From Bacteroidota bacterium (GTDB lineage Bacteria > Bacteroidota > Bacteroidia > Bacteroidales > FEN-979): a stretch of 64,000 bases of DNA. The notes below the pieces were generated by a model. The model ran no database searches, was not told where the DNA came from, and was given only the letters and a program-made list of their open reading frames with translations. The stretch lies in contig JAPLDF010000060.1 in the NCBI GenBank assembly GCA_026391835.1, positions 1-64,000 on the forward strand, read 5' to 3'. A program made the position numbers and the translations under genes. Below, one piece after another: positions 24,036 through 33,195 of the stretch (positions within the stretch are counted from its first letter, which is position 1; each line of letters starts with the position of its first letter).

Positions 24036-25557
24036 TATGGATGTCAGGGATATAAAGGATTCACCGTATTACAATGATCCGCAGTTTGTGATCCGCACGT
24101 GCACCAAACCGCATAAGATGTTCATTGGCGGCAGGGGAGTAGGCAAGACCACCATCATTGCCGATCAGTTGATTGACTGTCTGATCACCATGCCCCGGGG
24201 CAAAGTGTCGCTCAACGGGCTGACCTATTTCCATATCCGCACCAAATCACTTCCCCCGATCATTGATCACTGGGAACGCCGGGGGCTGTATCGCGGGATT
24301 CATTATTATATTGGTATGAGAGCGCCTAAGAAGTATGGCTGGCTTGAACCGTATCAACCCCCGCTGGATTATACGAACTGCATTCATTTCTTCAACGGCT
24401 TTGTGGTTGAATTCAACTCATTTGACCGGCCTGAAATGGCCCGCAGCGGTTCCTATGACTACATGATCTTTGATGAATCCACCAAGCTTAAGAAATCTGC
24501 CATTGACAGCGATGTGCTGCCTGCAAACCGGGGAAACAATGACCGTTTTGGCAAGGTGCGGTTTCATCATGGCACCCTCTTCCTGGGTTCGCAGCCGCTC
24601 ACCCCTGCAGGTGACTGGGTTTTTGATTATGAATCCCTGATGAAGGAATTCCCTGACGAATTCATGTTCCTGGAGGCAAGCGCCCGGTTCAATGAGTTTA
24701 TCCTGGGTCCCCGGTATTTTCGGGATCTCAAGCGGGTGCTTCCTCAAATGATCTATGATATTGAAGTGGATAATATCCGCAGGATCAGAAATATCAATGG
24801 GTTCTATCCTTCGCTCAGTGCTTCGGCGCATTGCTATTATGATTCATACAACTACTCATTCTATGATTCGATCATGCATGATGTAGGGGAGCAGGGCACT
24901 GTTGACAGCAGGGGAGATGCAGATTGTCACAGCAATGAGCCGTTATACCTTTCATTTGATTTCGGTTCAACACAGAACTGCATGGTGGTGGCTCAGTGGC
25001 ACAGGGCAGAGGGTGAATTCCCGATCATCAAGAACTTCTATGTTGAGAATGAAACATTAACTGTATTGGTATCCAACTTCATTGACTATTACAGGCATCA
25101 TCGCAACAAGCACATCTTTTTATATGGTGGCAGTGATGGCACCAGGCGCAATGATGCATCCTCCAGGCAAAGTTACTTTGATGATGTCACTGATCAGCTC
25201 AGCAAGGCTGGCTGGTCTGTCAATCTGTGCGCTGAACTGCATGAGATATCTCATATGGATAAGTTCCTGTTCTGGCACAGGTTCCTGTCCGTTGACAACA
25301 ATGCACCCTTGTTTAAAATCAATATGAATAATGCCATGGAAACGTTTGTATCCATGGATGCAGCGCCTGTATTGCCTCAGGAGTTTAAAAAAGATAAGTC
25401 TTCTGAACGCAAGACGGATCAGCCCCGCTGGAAGGCAACAGATCTGAGTGATGCTGTTGACAACCTTTACTATTGGATGTTCTTTCAAAGCATGGACAAC
25501 ACCCTGCAGTCGTATGACATGTTGTTTCTTGGCAAAGATTCATCATCCCTTCAGTAG
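24007..25557 (+). CDS. Terminase large subunit
   Basis: A 516-residue packaging motor. The ATPase has Walker A GGRGVGKT (residues 41-48) and Walker B YMIFDE (152-157); the C-terminal nuclease starts with LSFDFGSTQN (Asp318), the first metal-binding acid of the RNase-H-like fold, with further acids in YGGSDGTRRND. It cuts concatemeric DNA and drives it into proheads. The ATG at 24007, with GGAAG eight bases upstream, is preferred; ATG 24037 is an alternative. It ends the operon that begins with the glycosyltransferases. Confidence 0.85.
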   Translation: MNLSDPKKIDMDVRDIKDSPYYNDPQFVIRTCTKPHKMFIGGRGVGKTTIIADQLIDCLITMPRGKVSLNGLTYFHIRTKSLPPIIDHWERRGLYRGIHYYIGMRAPKKYGWLEPYQPPLDYTNCIHFFNGFVVEFNSFDRPEMARSGSYDYMIFDESTKLKKSAIDSDVLPANRGNNDRFGKVRFHHGTLFLGSQPLTPAGDWVFDYESLMKEFPDEFMFLEASARFNEFILGPRYFRDLKRVLPQMIYDIEVDNIRRIRNINGFYPSLSASAHCYYDSYNYSFYDSIMHDVGEQGTVDSRGDADCHSNEPLYLSFDFGSTQNCMVVAQWHRAEGEFPIIKNFYVENETLTVLVSNFIDYYRHHRNKHIFLYGGSDGTRRNDASSRQSYFDDVTDQLSKAGWSVNLCAELHEISHMDKFLFWHRFLSVDNNAPLFKINMNNAMETFVSMDAAPVLPQEFKKDKSSERKTDQPRWKATDLSDAVDNLYYWMFFQSMDNTLQSYDMLFLGKDSSSLQ

Positions 25558-26084
25558 TTACTTCTCTTCCTTTAATTTGTACAATCACAATTGTTATTGT
25601 AATCTTTCATGATCCTTCATGGATATCCTTATATAATAGTATAAGGTATACTGTCTCCTATAGTGAGATAGGGGAGCAGTATATAGGGTAGGGGAGCAGC
25701 CATAACATGCTGACATGCCTGTCGTTGGGTGTGCATACAAGCCCTCTCAATGCCCTTTTCTGCCTATGTATTGCATGATCTGTTCTAAGTGATGGAATTG
25801 TGCGTTTTTTGGTGCCCTCCTCAGAAAGCCTTATTCATATATCCCGGCTTTTTTGCCTTTTCGCAATTGTAAAAGCCATAGGGCGGGGCGTGCTCTACCG
25901 AGGGTTAAAAAGGTCACACGGCGAAATCGCCGCGTCCAATGCCCTAAAACAGTGTTAAATAGCTTTATTTTGACGGGAAGCCTCTTTTTTTAGGGCAGGG
26001 AACTACTTTTCTCTTTGAAAGTAAGAGCAAAGTAGCAAAAGAGAAGCGCTCACAGGTCCTTCACCTATGCTTACCTGCGGCCCC
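25558..26084. other. Non-coding stretch after the terminase
   Basis: No convincing gene. It holds an imperfect hairpin built on TATACTG (25649-) and CAGTATA, a twice-repeated AGGGGAGCAG (about 25671 and 25691), a CGGCGAAATCGCCG hairpin near 25920, and at 25995-26050 a diverged copy of the CTTTTTCTTTG/CAAAGAAAAAG hairpin that begins the leaders described below. A packaging site or a regulatory transcript are possible. Confidence 0.5.
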
Positions 26085-26366
26085 GCTTTTTCTTTGACGG
26101 GGGAATGGCCAAATAAAAAGCTTGGCAAAAAGAAAGCCATTGTAGGAGATGAACTTTTCCCGGCTTCTGCATGATGGCATCGCCCGGGTCCTGTTCATAT
26201 GGTAGGGTCGTACTACTTGAAATCTTTTTGAAGGTACCTATATCGGTAAAGCCGGGCGGAATTGTTATGCCCCAGGCTTGGAACTGTCAAGGGCTGAGTT
26301 TCATGTATTCAGATTCAAAGGAGAATCTGACCTACACCCTTGAACATTGTTCCAACCGATCCGGTG
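26085..26366 (+). ncRNA. Structured leader, copy 1 (lacks the 3' module)
   Basis: First hairpin GCTTTTTCTTTG (26085-26096) with CAAATAAAAAGC (26110-26121), then GGC-AAAAAGAAA-GCC, then a nested hairpin near 26283-26345 with AAGGG...CCCTT outside and CAGATTC...GAATCTG inside, ending GATCCGGT. The terminal module with hidden ribosome-binding site, present in the other leaders, is missing before the 56-residue gene at 26425. Confidence 0.6.
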
Positions 26367-26424
26367 GTACGCTTCGCGGGTAGAAAATTTCAAGTTTCAC
26401 ACACTTATCTAAATCTACCGCCTT

Positions 26425-26595
26425 ATGACAGCAATCGCCAGAGCAACCAGGGATCAGAACATTGAAGAAATCTCCATTGAGCTTCTTGATCAGATTTATT
26501 ATTCAGGTTATGTTCAGGAAATGTCCATCACAGATCCTTCTAAAATTGAATGGGAACTGGCTCAGATGAGCGCTCAGTTTTCAAAAAAGAATTAA
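26425..26595 (+). CDS. Small unknown protein (56 residues)
   Basis: Open frame beginning MTAIARATRDQNIEEISIEL and ending FSKKN, 56 residues, acidic and helical, no membrane segment. It is preceded by a structured leader and followed after five bases by a strong terminator, forming a complete single-gene transcription unit, which is the main support for its reality. Function unknown; its company (RadC, ArdC) suggests DNA-handling or anti-defence. Confidence 0.6.
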   Translation: MTAIARATRDQNIEEISIELLDQIYYSGYVQEMSITDPSKIEWELAQMSAQFSKKN

Positions 26596-26600
26596 TGACC

Positions 26601-26638
26601 GGCAGACAGTCCTTAACGGGCTGTCTGCCTTTTTTTTA
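26601..26638 (+). terminator. Strong rho-independent terminator
   Basis: GGCAGACAG (26601-26609) pairs with CTGTCTGCC (26621-26629), followed by eight Ts. Confidence 0.92.
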
Positions 26639-26661
26639 TGGTCGCAACGGGATGGGGTTCC

Positions 26662-26952
26662 GCTTTTTCTTTGAGGGCGCAGGGCAAAGAAAAAGCTTGG
26701 CCAAAAGAAAGCCCACGAGAGTTGGTCCGGTTGTAGAAACCTCTCCGCTAAGAATTTATAAAGTTACCTGTATCGTGTCAGACCTGGTTCACGACACATC
26801 CCCTACCGAAACTGTCAAGAGCATGTGAATGTATTCAGATTCAAAAGGAGAATCTGACCTACACTCTTGACATTATTCTCACCGATCCGGTATTGAAATC
26901 ACAAATTCTTACCGGCGAGCCAGATGCCATAATAAGTCCCCGGGGCAGGGGC
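26662..26952 (+). ncRNA. Structured leader, copy 2, upstream of radC (radC RNA motif at 3' end)
   Basis: Stem GCTTTTTCTTTG/CAAAGAAAAAGC (26662-26673 with 26685-26696), the conserved middle CTAAGAATTTATAAAGTTACCT, the nested hairpin TGTCAAGAG...CTCTTGACA enclosing CAGATTC/GAATCTG, and the terminal module GGCGAGCCAGATGCC with hairpin CCCC (26938-26941), loop GGGGCA, GGGG (26948-26951). The 3' GGGG sits 8 bases before the TTG start. The terminal module fits the radC RNA motif, known from 5' leaders of DNA-interacting protein genes. Confidence 0.72.
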
Positions 26953-26959
26953 CAAACTA

Positions 26960-27700
26960 TTGAAAAAGTCTTTTTTAAACACTCCAACCGTTCTTGATCC
27001 GCTGACCTATTACAAGCATGGACTTCCCATGAAGCTCTGGGCCGAGGATGATCTGCCAAGTTACAAGCTACTGATGAAGGGCACCTCCGGCATGTCTGAT
27101 GCAGAACTGCTGAGCCTGGTCATCGGCACCGGGATTGCAGGGGAGAACGCACTGGATATCGCAAAGACCCTGCTGATGGCCAGTGGGAACAACCTGGCAG
27201 ACCTGTGGAAGTTCGGCTACCCAGAATTAATGAAGATCAAAGGGATCGGGGAAGGCAGGGCACTGGCCATCGTTGCCATGTTCTGCCTTGCACGACGGAG
27301 GAATGAATCCCAGGCTGTCAGCCGGACAAAGATCAGCTCATCCCGGGATGCCTTCGAAATCCTTCAGTCTCAGATCGGGGATCTACCGTATGAGGAATTC
27401 TGGATTCTGACGCTTAACCGGGCAAACAAGGTTATCAAGAAGATCAGGATTTCAGAGGGCGGGATCTCCGGAACGGTGGTTGATCCGAAGAAGATCTGGA
27501 AGCTTGCACTGGATAACCAGGCATGTAACATCATCCTGGGGCATAACCACCCTTCCGGAACTCCTTCGCCATCGGAAGCTGACAGCAAGATCACCAAAAA
27601 GATCGTAGATGGTGGGAAGCTGCTTGAAATAGCGGTGCTGGATCACATCATTGTCGGCAACGATACCTACTATTCATTCGCTGATGAAGGGTGTTTATGA
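26960..27700 (+). CDS. radC: RadC-family JAB/MPN-domain protein
   Basis: A 246-residue RadC protein. The N-terminal half has the helix-hairpin-helix type segment LMKIKGIGEGRALAIVAMF; the C-terminal half is the JAB/MPN metalloprotein domain with LGHNHPSGTPSPSEAD (His195, His197, Ser199-type, Asp208), a complete JAMM-like site. RadC homologues are frequent on mobile elements and are linked to DNA processing, though the biochemical reaction is not settled. The TTG start at 26960 is chosen because the leader module-to-start spacing (7 bases) then matches the other three genes with the same leader; ATG 27029 is the alternative. A terminator follows. Confidence 0.85.
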   Translation: MKKSFLNTPTVLDPLTYYKHGLPMKLWAEDDLPSYKLLMKGTSGMSDAELLSLVIGTGIAGENALDIAKTLLMASGNNLADLWKFGYPELMKIKGIGEGRALAIVAMFCLARRRNESQAVSRTKISSSRDAFEILQSQIGDLPYEEFWILTLNRANKVIKKIRISEGGISGTVVDPKKIWKLALDNQACNIILGHNHPSGTPSPSEADSKITKKIVDGGKLLEIAVLDHIIVGNDTYYSFADEGCL

Positions 27701-27706
27701 GGGTTG

Positions 27707-27732
27707 GCCCCGGGAAACCGGGGCTTTTTTTT
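27707..27732 (+). terminator. Terminator after radC
   Basis: GCCCCGG (27707-27713) pairs with CCGGGGC (27718-27724) around GAAA, followed by eight Ts. Confidence 0.93.
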
Positions 27733-27827
27733 GGTCGTTGGTTCAACTTCATTAGAAAAGTCCTTTCAAATTAAGGATTTCATGACAATTTTACTGTGAT
27801 AAAATTCAGATTTTTGGTTTTTATGCA

Positions 27828-27835
27828 TAACTTTG
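27828..27835 (+). promoter_or_regulatory. Candidate -7 promoter element (TAACTTTG)
   Basis: TAACTTTG matches the Bacteroidota TAnnTTTG element in the AT-rich 230-bp gap between the radC terminator and the secreted peptidase gene. No properly spaced -33 element is clear. Confidence 0.45.
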
Positions 27836-27931
27836 GAATATATTTAAATAATTTTCAGAAAATTAACAATTCTGCAAAAAGACGCGGGTAATTACCATAA
27901 CTGAATCATATTATACTAAACCCATCTTCAT

Positions 27932-29086
27932 GTGAAAAAGACAATTCTATTTATATCCATTCTGTTTTTCCTAAAGATAGCTACTGCCCAAAATCCACAG
28001 ATCCAACAGATGGTCAATCAGGTCAATTCCGACAGCATGTGGAGTTACATAACCACACTGTCGTCGTATCAGCGCTACAGCTATGAAAAGAACGACACGG
28101 TTTGCCGGTACTGGCTGTACAGCTTTTTTAAACGGCTCGGGTTTGACACGGTCTATTACCAGACCTCCGCGATCACCCGCATGCCGAACGTCATCGCAGA
28201 ACTCCGTGGCGATTCAATTCCCGATTCCATCTGTGTCCTGGGTGCTCACTACGATGTTTACGCGAATCATGCTCCCGGGGCCGACGACAACGCTTCCGGA
28301 ACGGCTGGCGTGTTGGAAATTGCCCGTTCAATTGCTTCCCACCATTTCAGAAAGACCATCCGTTTCATCTGTTTTTCAGCCGAAGAAATAGACGGTGGTG
28401 GAAGTCATTATTATGTACAGCACTCCGTGAAACTGGGCGAAAAGAATTTCGCCATGGTCAACCTCGATATGATCAGCCATTCCGCCACGGGAAGCGAGCC
28501 ACCGGTATTTTATGTGGCGTACAATACACTATCCCAGACTCTTTTTGAAAGGATGAAGCAGGTCATGGAAAACTATGTCGCCGGAGCTAGCTGGATCGAT
28601 GGATCTTCCTTTCAATATGCCTCTGCGAGTGATCATGCTTCATTCTGGGAGGCCGGAATTCCTGCAATTTTCCTCAATGATTGCCTCGACAACAATTCAC
28701 CCAATTTCAACCATTTCTTCCATACCGCTTCGGATGTCATGGGAACATCGGTCAATAACAAGCCTCTTGCTGAAGCCATTCTCCGAACCGCAGCCGCCCT
28801 GATTGCAGAACTGGCGGTTGTTGCACCATACCCGGCATTTACATCCGAAAATGAGATGACATTCAGCGTTTATCCCAACCCGGTTCGGGATTGTTTGATT
28901 CTGTCCTTTAGGCCGGGACTTTCCGACATTAGGATCCTTGACCTATTCGGCAGGACCCTTCTACAGATTGATCCCCAAAACAGTTCTAATATCACCATTT
29001 CTGCTAAACATCTGCGTCCTGGTATGTATTTTTTGCATGCTTTGGCGGATGGGAGGACATTGAAGAGGGTCATTGTTAAACAGTAG
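27932..29086 (+). CDS. Secreted M28-family aminopeptidase with T9SS sorting domain
   Basis: A 384-residue exported zinc peptidase. After a signal peptide (KKTILFISILFFLKIATAQ) it shows the M28 metal-ligand order: GAHYDVY (His), ADDNASGTAG (bridging Asp), FSAEEIDGGG (catalytic Glu and ligand Glu), VNLDMISH (Asp) and SDHASFWEAGIPAIFL (His). All five ligands are present, so it is likely active, releasing N-terminal amino acids outside the cell. Residues 310-384 are a T9SS C-terminal domain (VYPNPVRDC ... PGMYFLHA ... KRVIVKQ). The start codon is GTG. It is unusual cargo for a prophage and its closest relatives would be host genes. Confidence 0.85.
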   Translation: MKKTILFISILFFLKIATAQNPQIQQMVNQVNSDSMWSYITTLSSYQRYSYEKNDTVCRYWLYSFFKRLGFDTVYYQTSAITRMPNVIAELRGDSIPDSICVLGAHYDVYANHAPGADDNASGTAGVLEIARSIASHHFRKTIRFICFSAEEIDGGGSHYYVQHSVKLGEKNFAMVNLDMISHSATGSEPPVFYVAYNTLSQTLFERMKQVMENYVAGASWIDGSSFQYASASDHASFWEAGIPAIFLNDCLDNNSPNFNHFFHTASDVMGTSVNNKPLAEAILRTAAALIAELAVVAPYPAFTSENEMTFSVYPNPVRDCLILSFRPGLSDIRILDLFGRTLLQIDPQNSSNITISAKHLRPGMYFLHALADGRTLKRVIVKQ

Positions 29087-29130
29087 TAACAAATTTTACA
29101 ATTCCCAATAAGGGTACAATAACCTGTTGA

Positions 29131-32100
29131 ATGAAGTCTTTGTGGACTTTCTCTTTTATTATCTGCCTTTTCTTCTTCCCATCTACGATTACTTTTGGTG
29201 AAGGGACCAAGCAATTAAGACCAGATACTGCTTATCAGTGTTTTCTTCAAATAGCTGATGGAAGTATCGGGGGAATGTGTTTTGCATCACCGGCATGTGA
29301 TGATGATCATAAGTTATTTGTAAGAGTGGCAAGTGCATCTGAGAAGATTTATTTAGGTTTTAACCCCACATTTCTTACTTTCAGAATAAAGAAAAATGGT
29401 ATTGTGGTTTTTGGACCTAAAACAATTACAATCAATGCACAAGGTTATATTAAGTATAACAGTCAGGCAATTGCTGGACCTAACGTTCTTAACGCCCAGG
29501 GTTATAATGCGATTCAATTTGCACCTGGTAGTCCTGGCGATTATAGTATAGAATTCGATGGGCAACAACCTGTTATTGGAAAGTTTGATATTACTTTAAT
29601 TGATACCACAATCTTTCCATTGGCTGCAATTGATGGTAGGCTATGGTCAAAAGACTGGTTTTTTACCAATGGGAGTATTTCAGTTCCTACTAATGCATTT
29701 CTTGGAACACAGTATATTTATTCTGACGACTCAATTGTTACATCAATATATTTTAACCACATGTTCCCTGATAACTTTGATGTTACTGCCAATATCAACG
29801 GATGTTTTCCCCCGCCAGTCCCTTTTGATATCAGTCGGAAGTCTCGACCTGGTTACTTTAATTACCCACAATATAAAATATTCTTGTGCAATCCTGATGT
29901 GAATCAATTCCCAACTGGAACTCCTGGTGCCATTCAGAATGGGGTTACAGTTGCCCCTCAATGTGATGGATCGGTCATTCTTTCTTTTTCGGTAAATAAA
30001 CCAGGAGTAGTTAAAATCGAAATCGAAGTGAATCCATCTCCTGGGCACCAACCTGAGGATGTTACACTGATCGATACAGTTACAACTGGTGTGAACTCTA
30101 TAACTTGGAATGGTTTTAATGGTATAGGAAATCCTGTTCCATCAGGAACCATTGTAGGTATAAATATTTCATATATTAATGGTCTTACAAATGTTGCATT
30201 ATATGATGTAGAGAAAAATGTTGATGGAATTATCATCCAACTCGTCCGACCAACCGGACCTCCTCTGGCTATGTATTGGGATGATATACTATTGGCGAAT
30301 AAAGGAGGATTCACACAATTGGCAGGATGTTTTAGTTACTTGCCATCCAGTGGTTGCCATTCCTGGGACGGGAATTATCTTGGAGTTGGTCTCGGTTCAG
30401 AAAACACTGTAAATAGCTGGTGGTATACCTCCAGTAGTTATTCCTATCTTGGGAATTTCACAGTAATACGGGTTCCAGAGCAAGCCTTGAATATCCTCGG
30501 TTCTCTTGAACCGTGTTTAAACAGCACAGAACTTTATACAGTTCAACCTGACCCACTGCCGGGAGCAGATCCAAACAGATACAATTGGGTACTTGTCGAT
30601 GCAAGTACCGGTACAATCCTGTTTGACGTGACGAACATGGGAACAACCATAAATATAGATTTTTCAAATTATCCTCCAGGTCAAAAATGGTTAAAAGTAC
30701 GAGGTAACTCAACTGCTTGTGGCTTCGGTTCATTCGGACCTGCCCCCAACGGTATATTGATCAACAGTATTCAGCCAACACAGATTACCAATACGGCCAA
30801 TACCTTCAATATCTGCAGTGGTGATCAAACTGATATATTGCTTCAAGCTTCCAATCCGTCAACATCATTCAATTATACTACTACTGCTACCTCTCCCCTG
30901 ATTACCGGGTATTTTCCGGACAATATCAATCCGGTCCATCAAACGCTTTTTAACCCAGGAACGGAACCGGATACGGTAATTTATCGCGTTGTGCCATTTG
31001 CAACGCCTTGCTATGGAGATGCAGTTGACTTTTATGTTATCGTTAACCCTTACCTGCCTGCCAGTGTTTCCATCGTTGTCTCCTCCAACCCTGTTTGCAG
31101 CGGCACTTCTGTTACTTATTCAGCCACACAATCAAACGGAGGAACAACCCCTCATTATCAATGGGAAGTAAATGGGAGTAATTCTGGCACAGACAGTCCA
31201 ACGTTTACATTAATACCCAATAACAATGATGTTATCTCCTGCACACTTACATCTTCACAGTCCTGTGTTACAGGAAATCCAGCCGTAAGCAACCTGATAA
31301 CCATGTCTGTCAATCAAGCCTTGCCTGCAGGCATTTCAGTTTCCACCTTATCAAATACAGTTTGCAGTGGTACATCCGTGTCATTTTCGGCTTCACCTTC
31401 GAATGAAGGTACAGCCCCCGGTTACCAATGGAAAGTCAATGGAAGCAATGCCGGGACAAACAGTCCAAATTTCACGTATATTCCAACTGATAATGATGTT
31501 GTGAGTTGCGTTCTCACCTCTTCAGAAACTTGTGCTACCGGTAATCCTGCGACCAGCAATACAATCATAATGAATGTAAATCCTAACTTGCCGGTAGCCG
31601 TTTCGGTTGCTGCATCCTCGAATCCCGTTTGCTCAGGCACTTCTGTAACATACACTGCTACACCTACAAATGGAGGTTTAACCCCGGCCTATTTATGGAA
31701 AGTGAATGGGATTATTTCCGGAACCAACAGTCCAACTTTTATTTACATCCCCAATAACAATGATGTTGTAATCTGCCTACTCCATTCTTCAGAGGCATGT
31801 GCTTTAGGTAGTCCTGCTATCAGTAACCAGGCAGTGATGACTGTTACTCCAAATCTTCCGGTCAGCATTTCGATCTCAACACCCTCAACTTCTTTCTGTA
31901 TCGGGAGCCCTGTTACAATTACGGCAACTACTGTCAATGGTGGAATTGCCCCTGCTTTGCAATGGAAAAAGAATGGATTAAATTTCGCAACCAATAGTTA
32001 TGTCTTAACCTACATCCCCCTTTCTGGCGACATTATAACATGTGTGTTGTCATCATCCGAATTTTGTGTGACTGGAAATCCTGCAACATCGAATACCCTT

Positions 32101-33195
32101 ATATTTACAGGGACTACGACACTTCCTGCCGGTGCAACAATAATAGCCAGCCCAAATCCCTTCTGCCAGGGATCTCAGGTTGCATTCACAGCAACACCTG
32201 TCAACGGCGGAACAAATCCAACATATCAGTGGAAAGTGAATGGGGCTAATGCAGGAACAGGCCTCCCGGATTTCAGCTATAATCCGGCAAATAATGATCT
32301 CGTTCATTGTGAAATAATATCAAATTTAAATTGTGTTACTGGTAACCCTGCAATTTCTCCCAATGTTATCATGGTGGAGAAATTGTCCCCCATTGTTTCT
32401 TTCGCCTCTTGCTTTGATACTATCACAACGGTGAATGCCAAGCCTTATAAACTAAAAGGGGGAATACCGTATGGTGGATCTTATTCCGGTCCTGGAGTCG
32501 ACCCAATAACAGGAATTTTTACACCAACTCTAGCTGGCACAGGATTGAAAACCATAATCTATAGCTATACCAACGTTTCGTTATGCAGTGCTTTTAAAAC
32601 AAGGACGATAGTTGTCCAACCTTCGCCAACATTTGTGTGTGGAAATTCATTTACTGATATCCGTGATAACAAAATATATCCGACAGTTTTAATCGGATCC
32701 CAATGTTGGATGGCTTCCAATTTGAACTACGGCACATATGTTCCATCATCGCAGGTTCAGTCTGATAACTGCATTTCAGAAAAGCACTGTTATAACGACC
32801 TGGATGGAAATTGTACCAACTATGGAGGGCTTTATCAATGGGAGGAAATGATGAAGTACGATGATACCCCTGCCGGTCAGGGTTTGTGCCCCCCAGGATG
32901 GCATGTTCCAACCGAAGGTGAATGGACCACGGTAATAAATTATTACCAGGGTAATGCTCTAGCGGGAAAGCCATTACAGGATTCTGTTTTCAATGGATTT
33001 CATGCAATGCGAAGTGGGGTTTATTATGTGAATTCAAGCATGAGTTTTATGGGATTCGCCACTCTTTTCTGGACATCCACACCTGGCAGCCAGTTCAAGG
33101 GCATCTCGCATGGGGTCAATACCTACAATTATTCCGTATCCCTGTATGAGGCATCAAGAGCAAATTCTTTTTCTATCAGATGTTTGAAAGATTAG
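29131..33195 (+). CDS. Large secreted Ig-repeat protein with C-terminal FISUMP domain
   Basis: A 1354-residue exported protein. Signal peptide (MKSLWTFSFIICLFFFPSTITFG), an unassigned N-terminal half with beta-rich modules, then five tandem Ig/PKD-like repeats with an exact 267-bp (89-residue) period from 31057 to about 32391; each opens with (L)P(A/V)...S, then VCSGTSV and YQWKVNG and ends CVTGNPA. The last 190 residues, starting IYPTVLIGSQCWMASNLNY and including GLCPPGWHVPTEGEW and FSIRCLKD, are a Fibrobacter succinogenes major paralogous (FISUMP) domain. There is no T9SS domain, so FISUMP may take its place in surface attachment. Probably an adhesin or surface-layer protein acquired by the phage; it follows the M28 gene by 44 bp. 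Confidence 0.78.
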   Translation: MKSLWTFSFIICLFFFPSTITFGEGTKQLRPDTAYQCFLQIADGSIGGMCFASPACDDDHKLFVRVASASEKIYLGFNPTFLTFRIKKNGIVVFGPKTITINAQGYIKYNSQAIAGPNVLNAQGYNAIQFAPGSPGDYSIEFDGQQPVIGKFDITLIDTTIFPLAAIDGRLWSKDWFFTNGSISVPTNAFLGTQYIYSDDSIVTSIYFNHMFPDNFDVTANINGCFPPPVPFDISRKSRPGYFNYPQYKIFLCNPDVNQFPTGTPGAIQNGVTVAPQCDGSVILSFSVNKPGVVKIEIEVNPSPGHQPEDVTLIDTVTTGVNSITWNGFNGIGNPVPSGTIVGINISYINGLTNVALYDVEKNVDGIIIQLVRPTGPPLAMYWDDILLANKGGFTQLAGCFSYLPSSGCHSWDGNYLGVGLGSENTVNSWWYTSSSYSYLGNFTVIRVPEQALNILGSLEPCLNSTELYTVQPDPLPGADPNRYNWVLVDASTGTILFDVTNMGTTINIDFSNYPPGQKWLKVRGNSTACGFGSFGPAPNGILINSIQPTQITNTANTFNICSGDQTDILLQASNPSTSFNYTTTATSPLITGYFPDNINPVHQTLFNPGTEPDTVIYRVVPFATPCYGDAVDFYVIVNPYLPASVSIVVSSNPVCSGTSVTYSATQSNGGTTPHYQWEVNGSNSGTDSPTFTLIPNNNDVISCTLTSSQSCVTGNPAVSNLITMSVNQALPAGISVSTLSNTVCSGTSVSFSASPSNEGTAPGYQWKVNGSNAGTNSPNFTYIPTDNDVVSCVLTSSETCATGNPATSNTIIMNVNPNLPVAVSVAASSNPVCSGTSVTYTATPTNGGLTPAYLWKVNGIISGTNSPTFIYIPNNNDVVICLLHSSEACALGSPAISNQAVMTVTPNLPVSISISTPSTSFCIGSPVTITATTVNGGIAPALQWKKNGLNFATNSYVLTYIPLSGDIITCVLSSSEFCVTGNPATSNTLIFTGTTTLPAGATIIASPNPFCQGSQVAFTATPVNGGTNPTYQWKVNGANAGTGLPDFSYNPANNDLVHCEIISNLNCVTGNPAISPNVIMVEKLSPIVSFASCFDTITTVNAKPYKLKGGIPYGGSYSGPGVDPITGIFTPTLAGTGLKTIIYSYTNVSLCSAFKTRTIVVQPSPTFVCGNSFTDIRDNKIYPTVLIGSQCWMASNLNYGTYVPSSQVQSDNCISEKHCYNDLDGNCTNYGGLYQWEEMMKYDDTPAGQGLCPPGWHVPTEGEWTTVINYYQGNALAGKPLQDSVFNGFHAMRSGVYYVNSSMSFMGFATLFWTSTPGSQFKGISHGVNTYNYSVSLYEASRANSFSIRCLKD

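Noticed and set aside
25860-25960. Short tRNA-like phrase (CTCGGTAGAGC on the minus strand) after the terminase
   Set aside because: No acceptor stem, anticodon arm or T-arm can be formed around it; not a tRNA.
26171-26383. 70-codon open frame within leader copy 1
   Set aside because: It runs across conserved RNA stems, has no homologous frame in the other leader copies and is explained by the RNA.
31057-32391. CRISPR-like array because of regular spacing
   Set aside because: The 267-bp period lies in a coding frame and encodes 89-residue Ig-like repeats; there are no short identical repeats or spacers.
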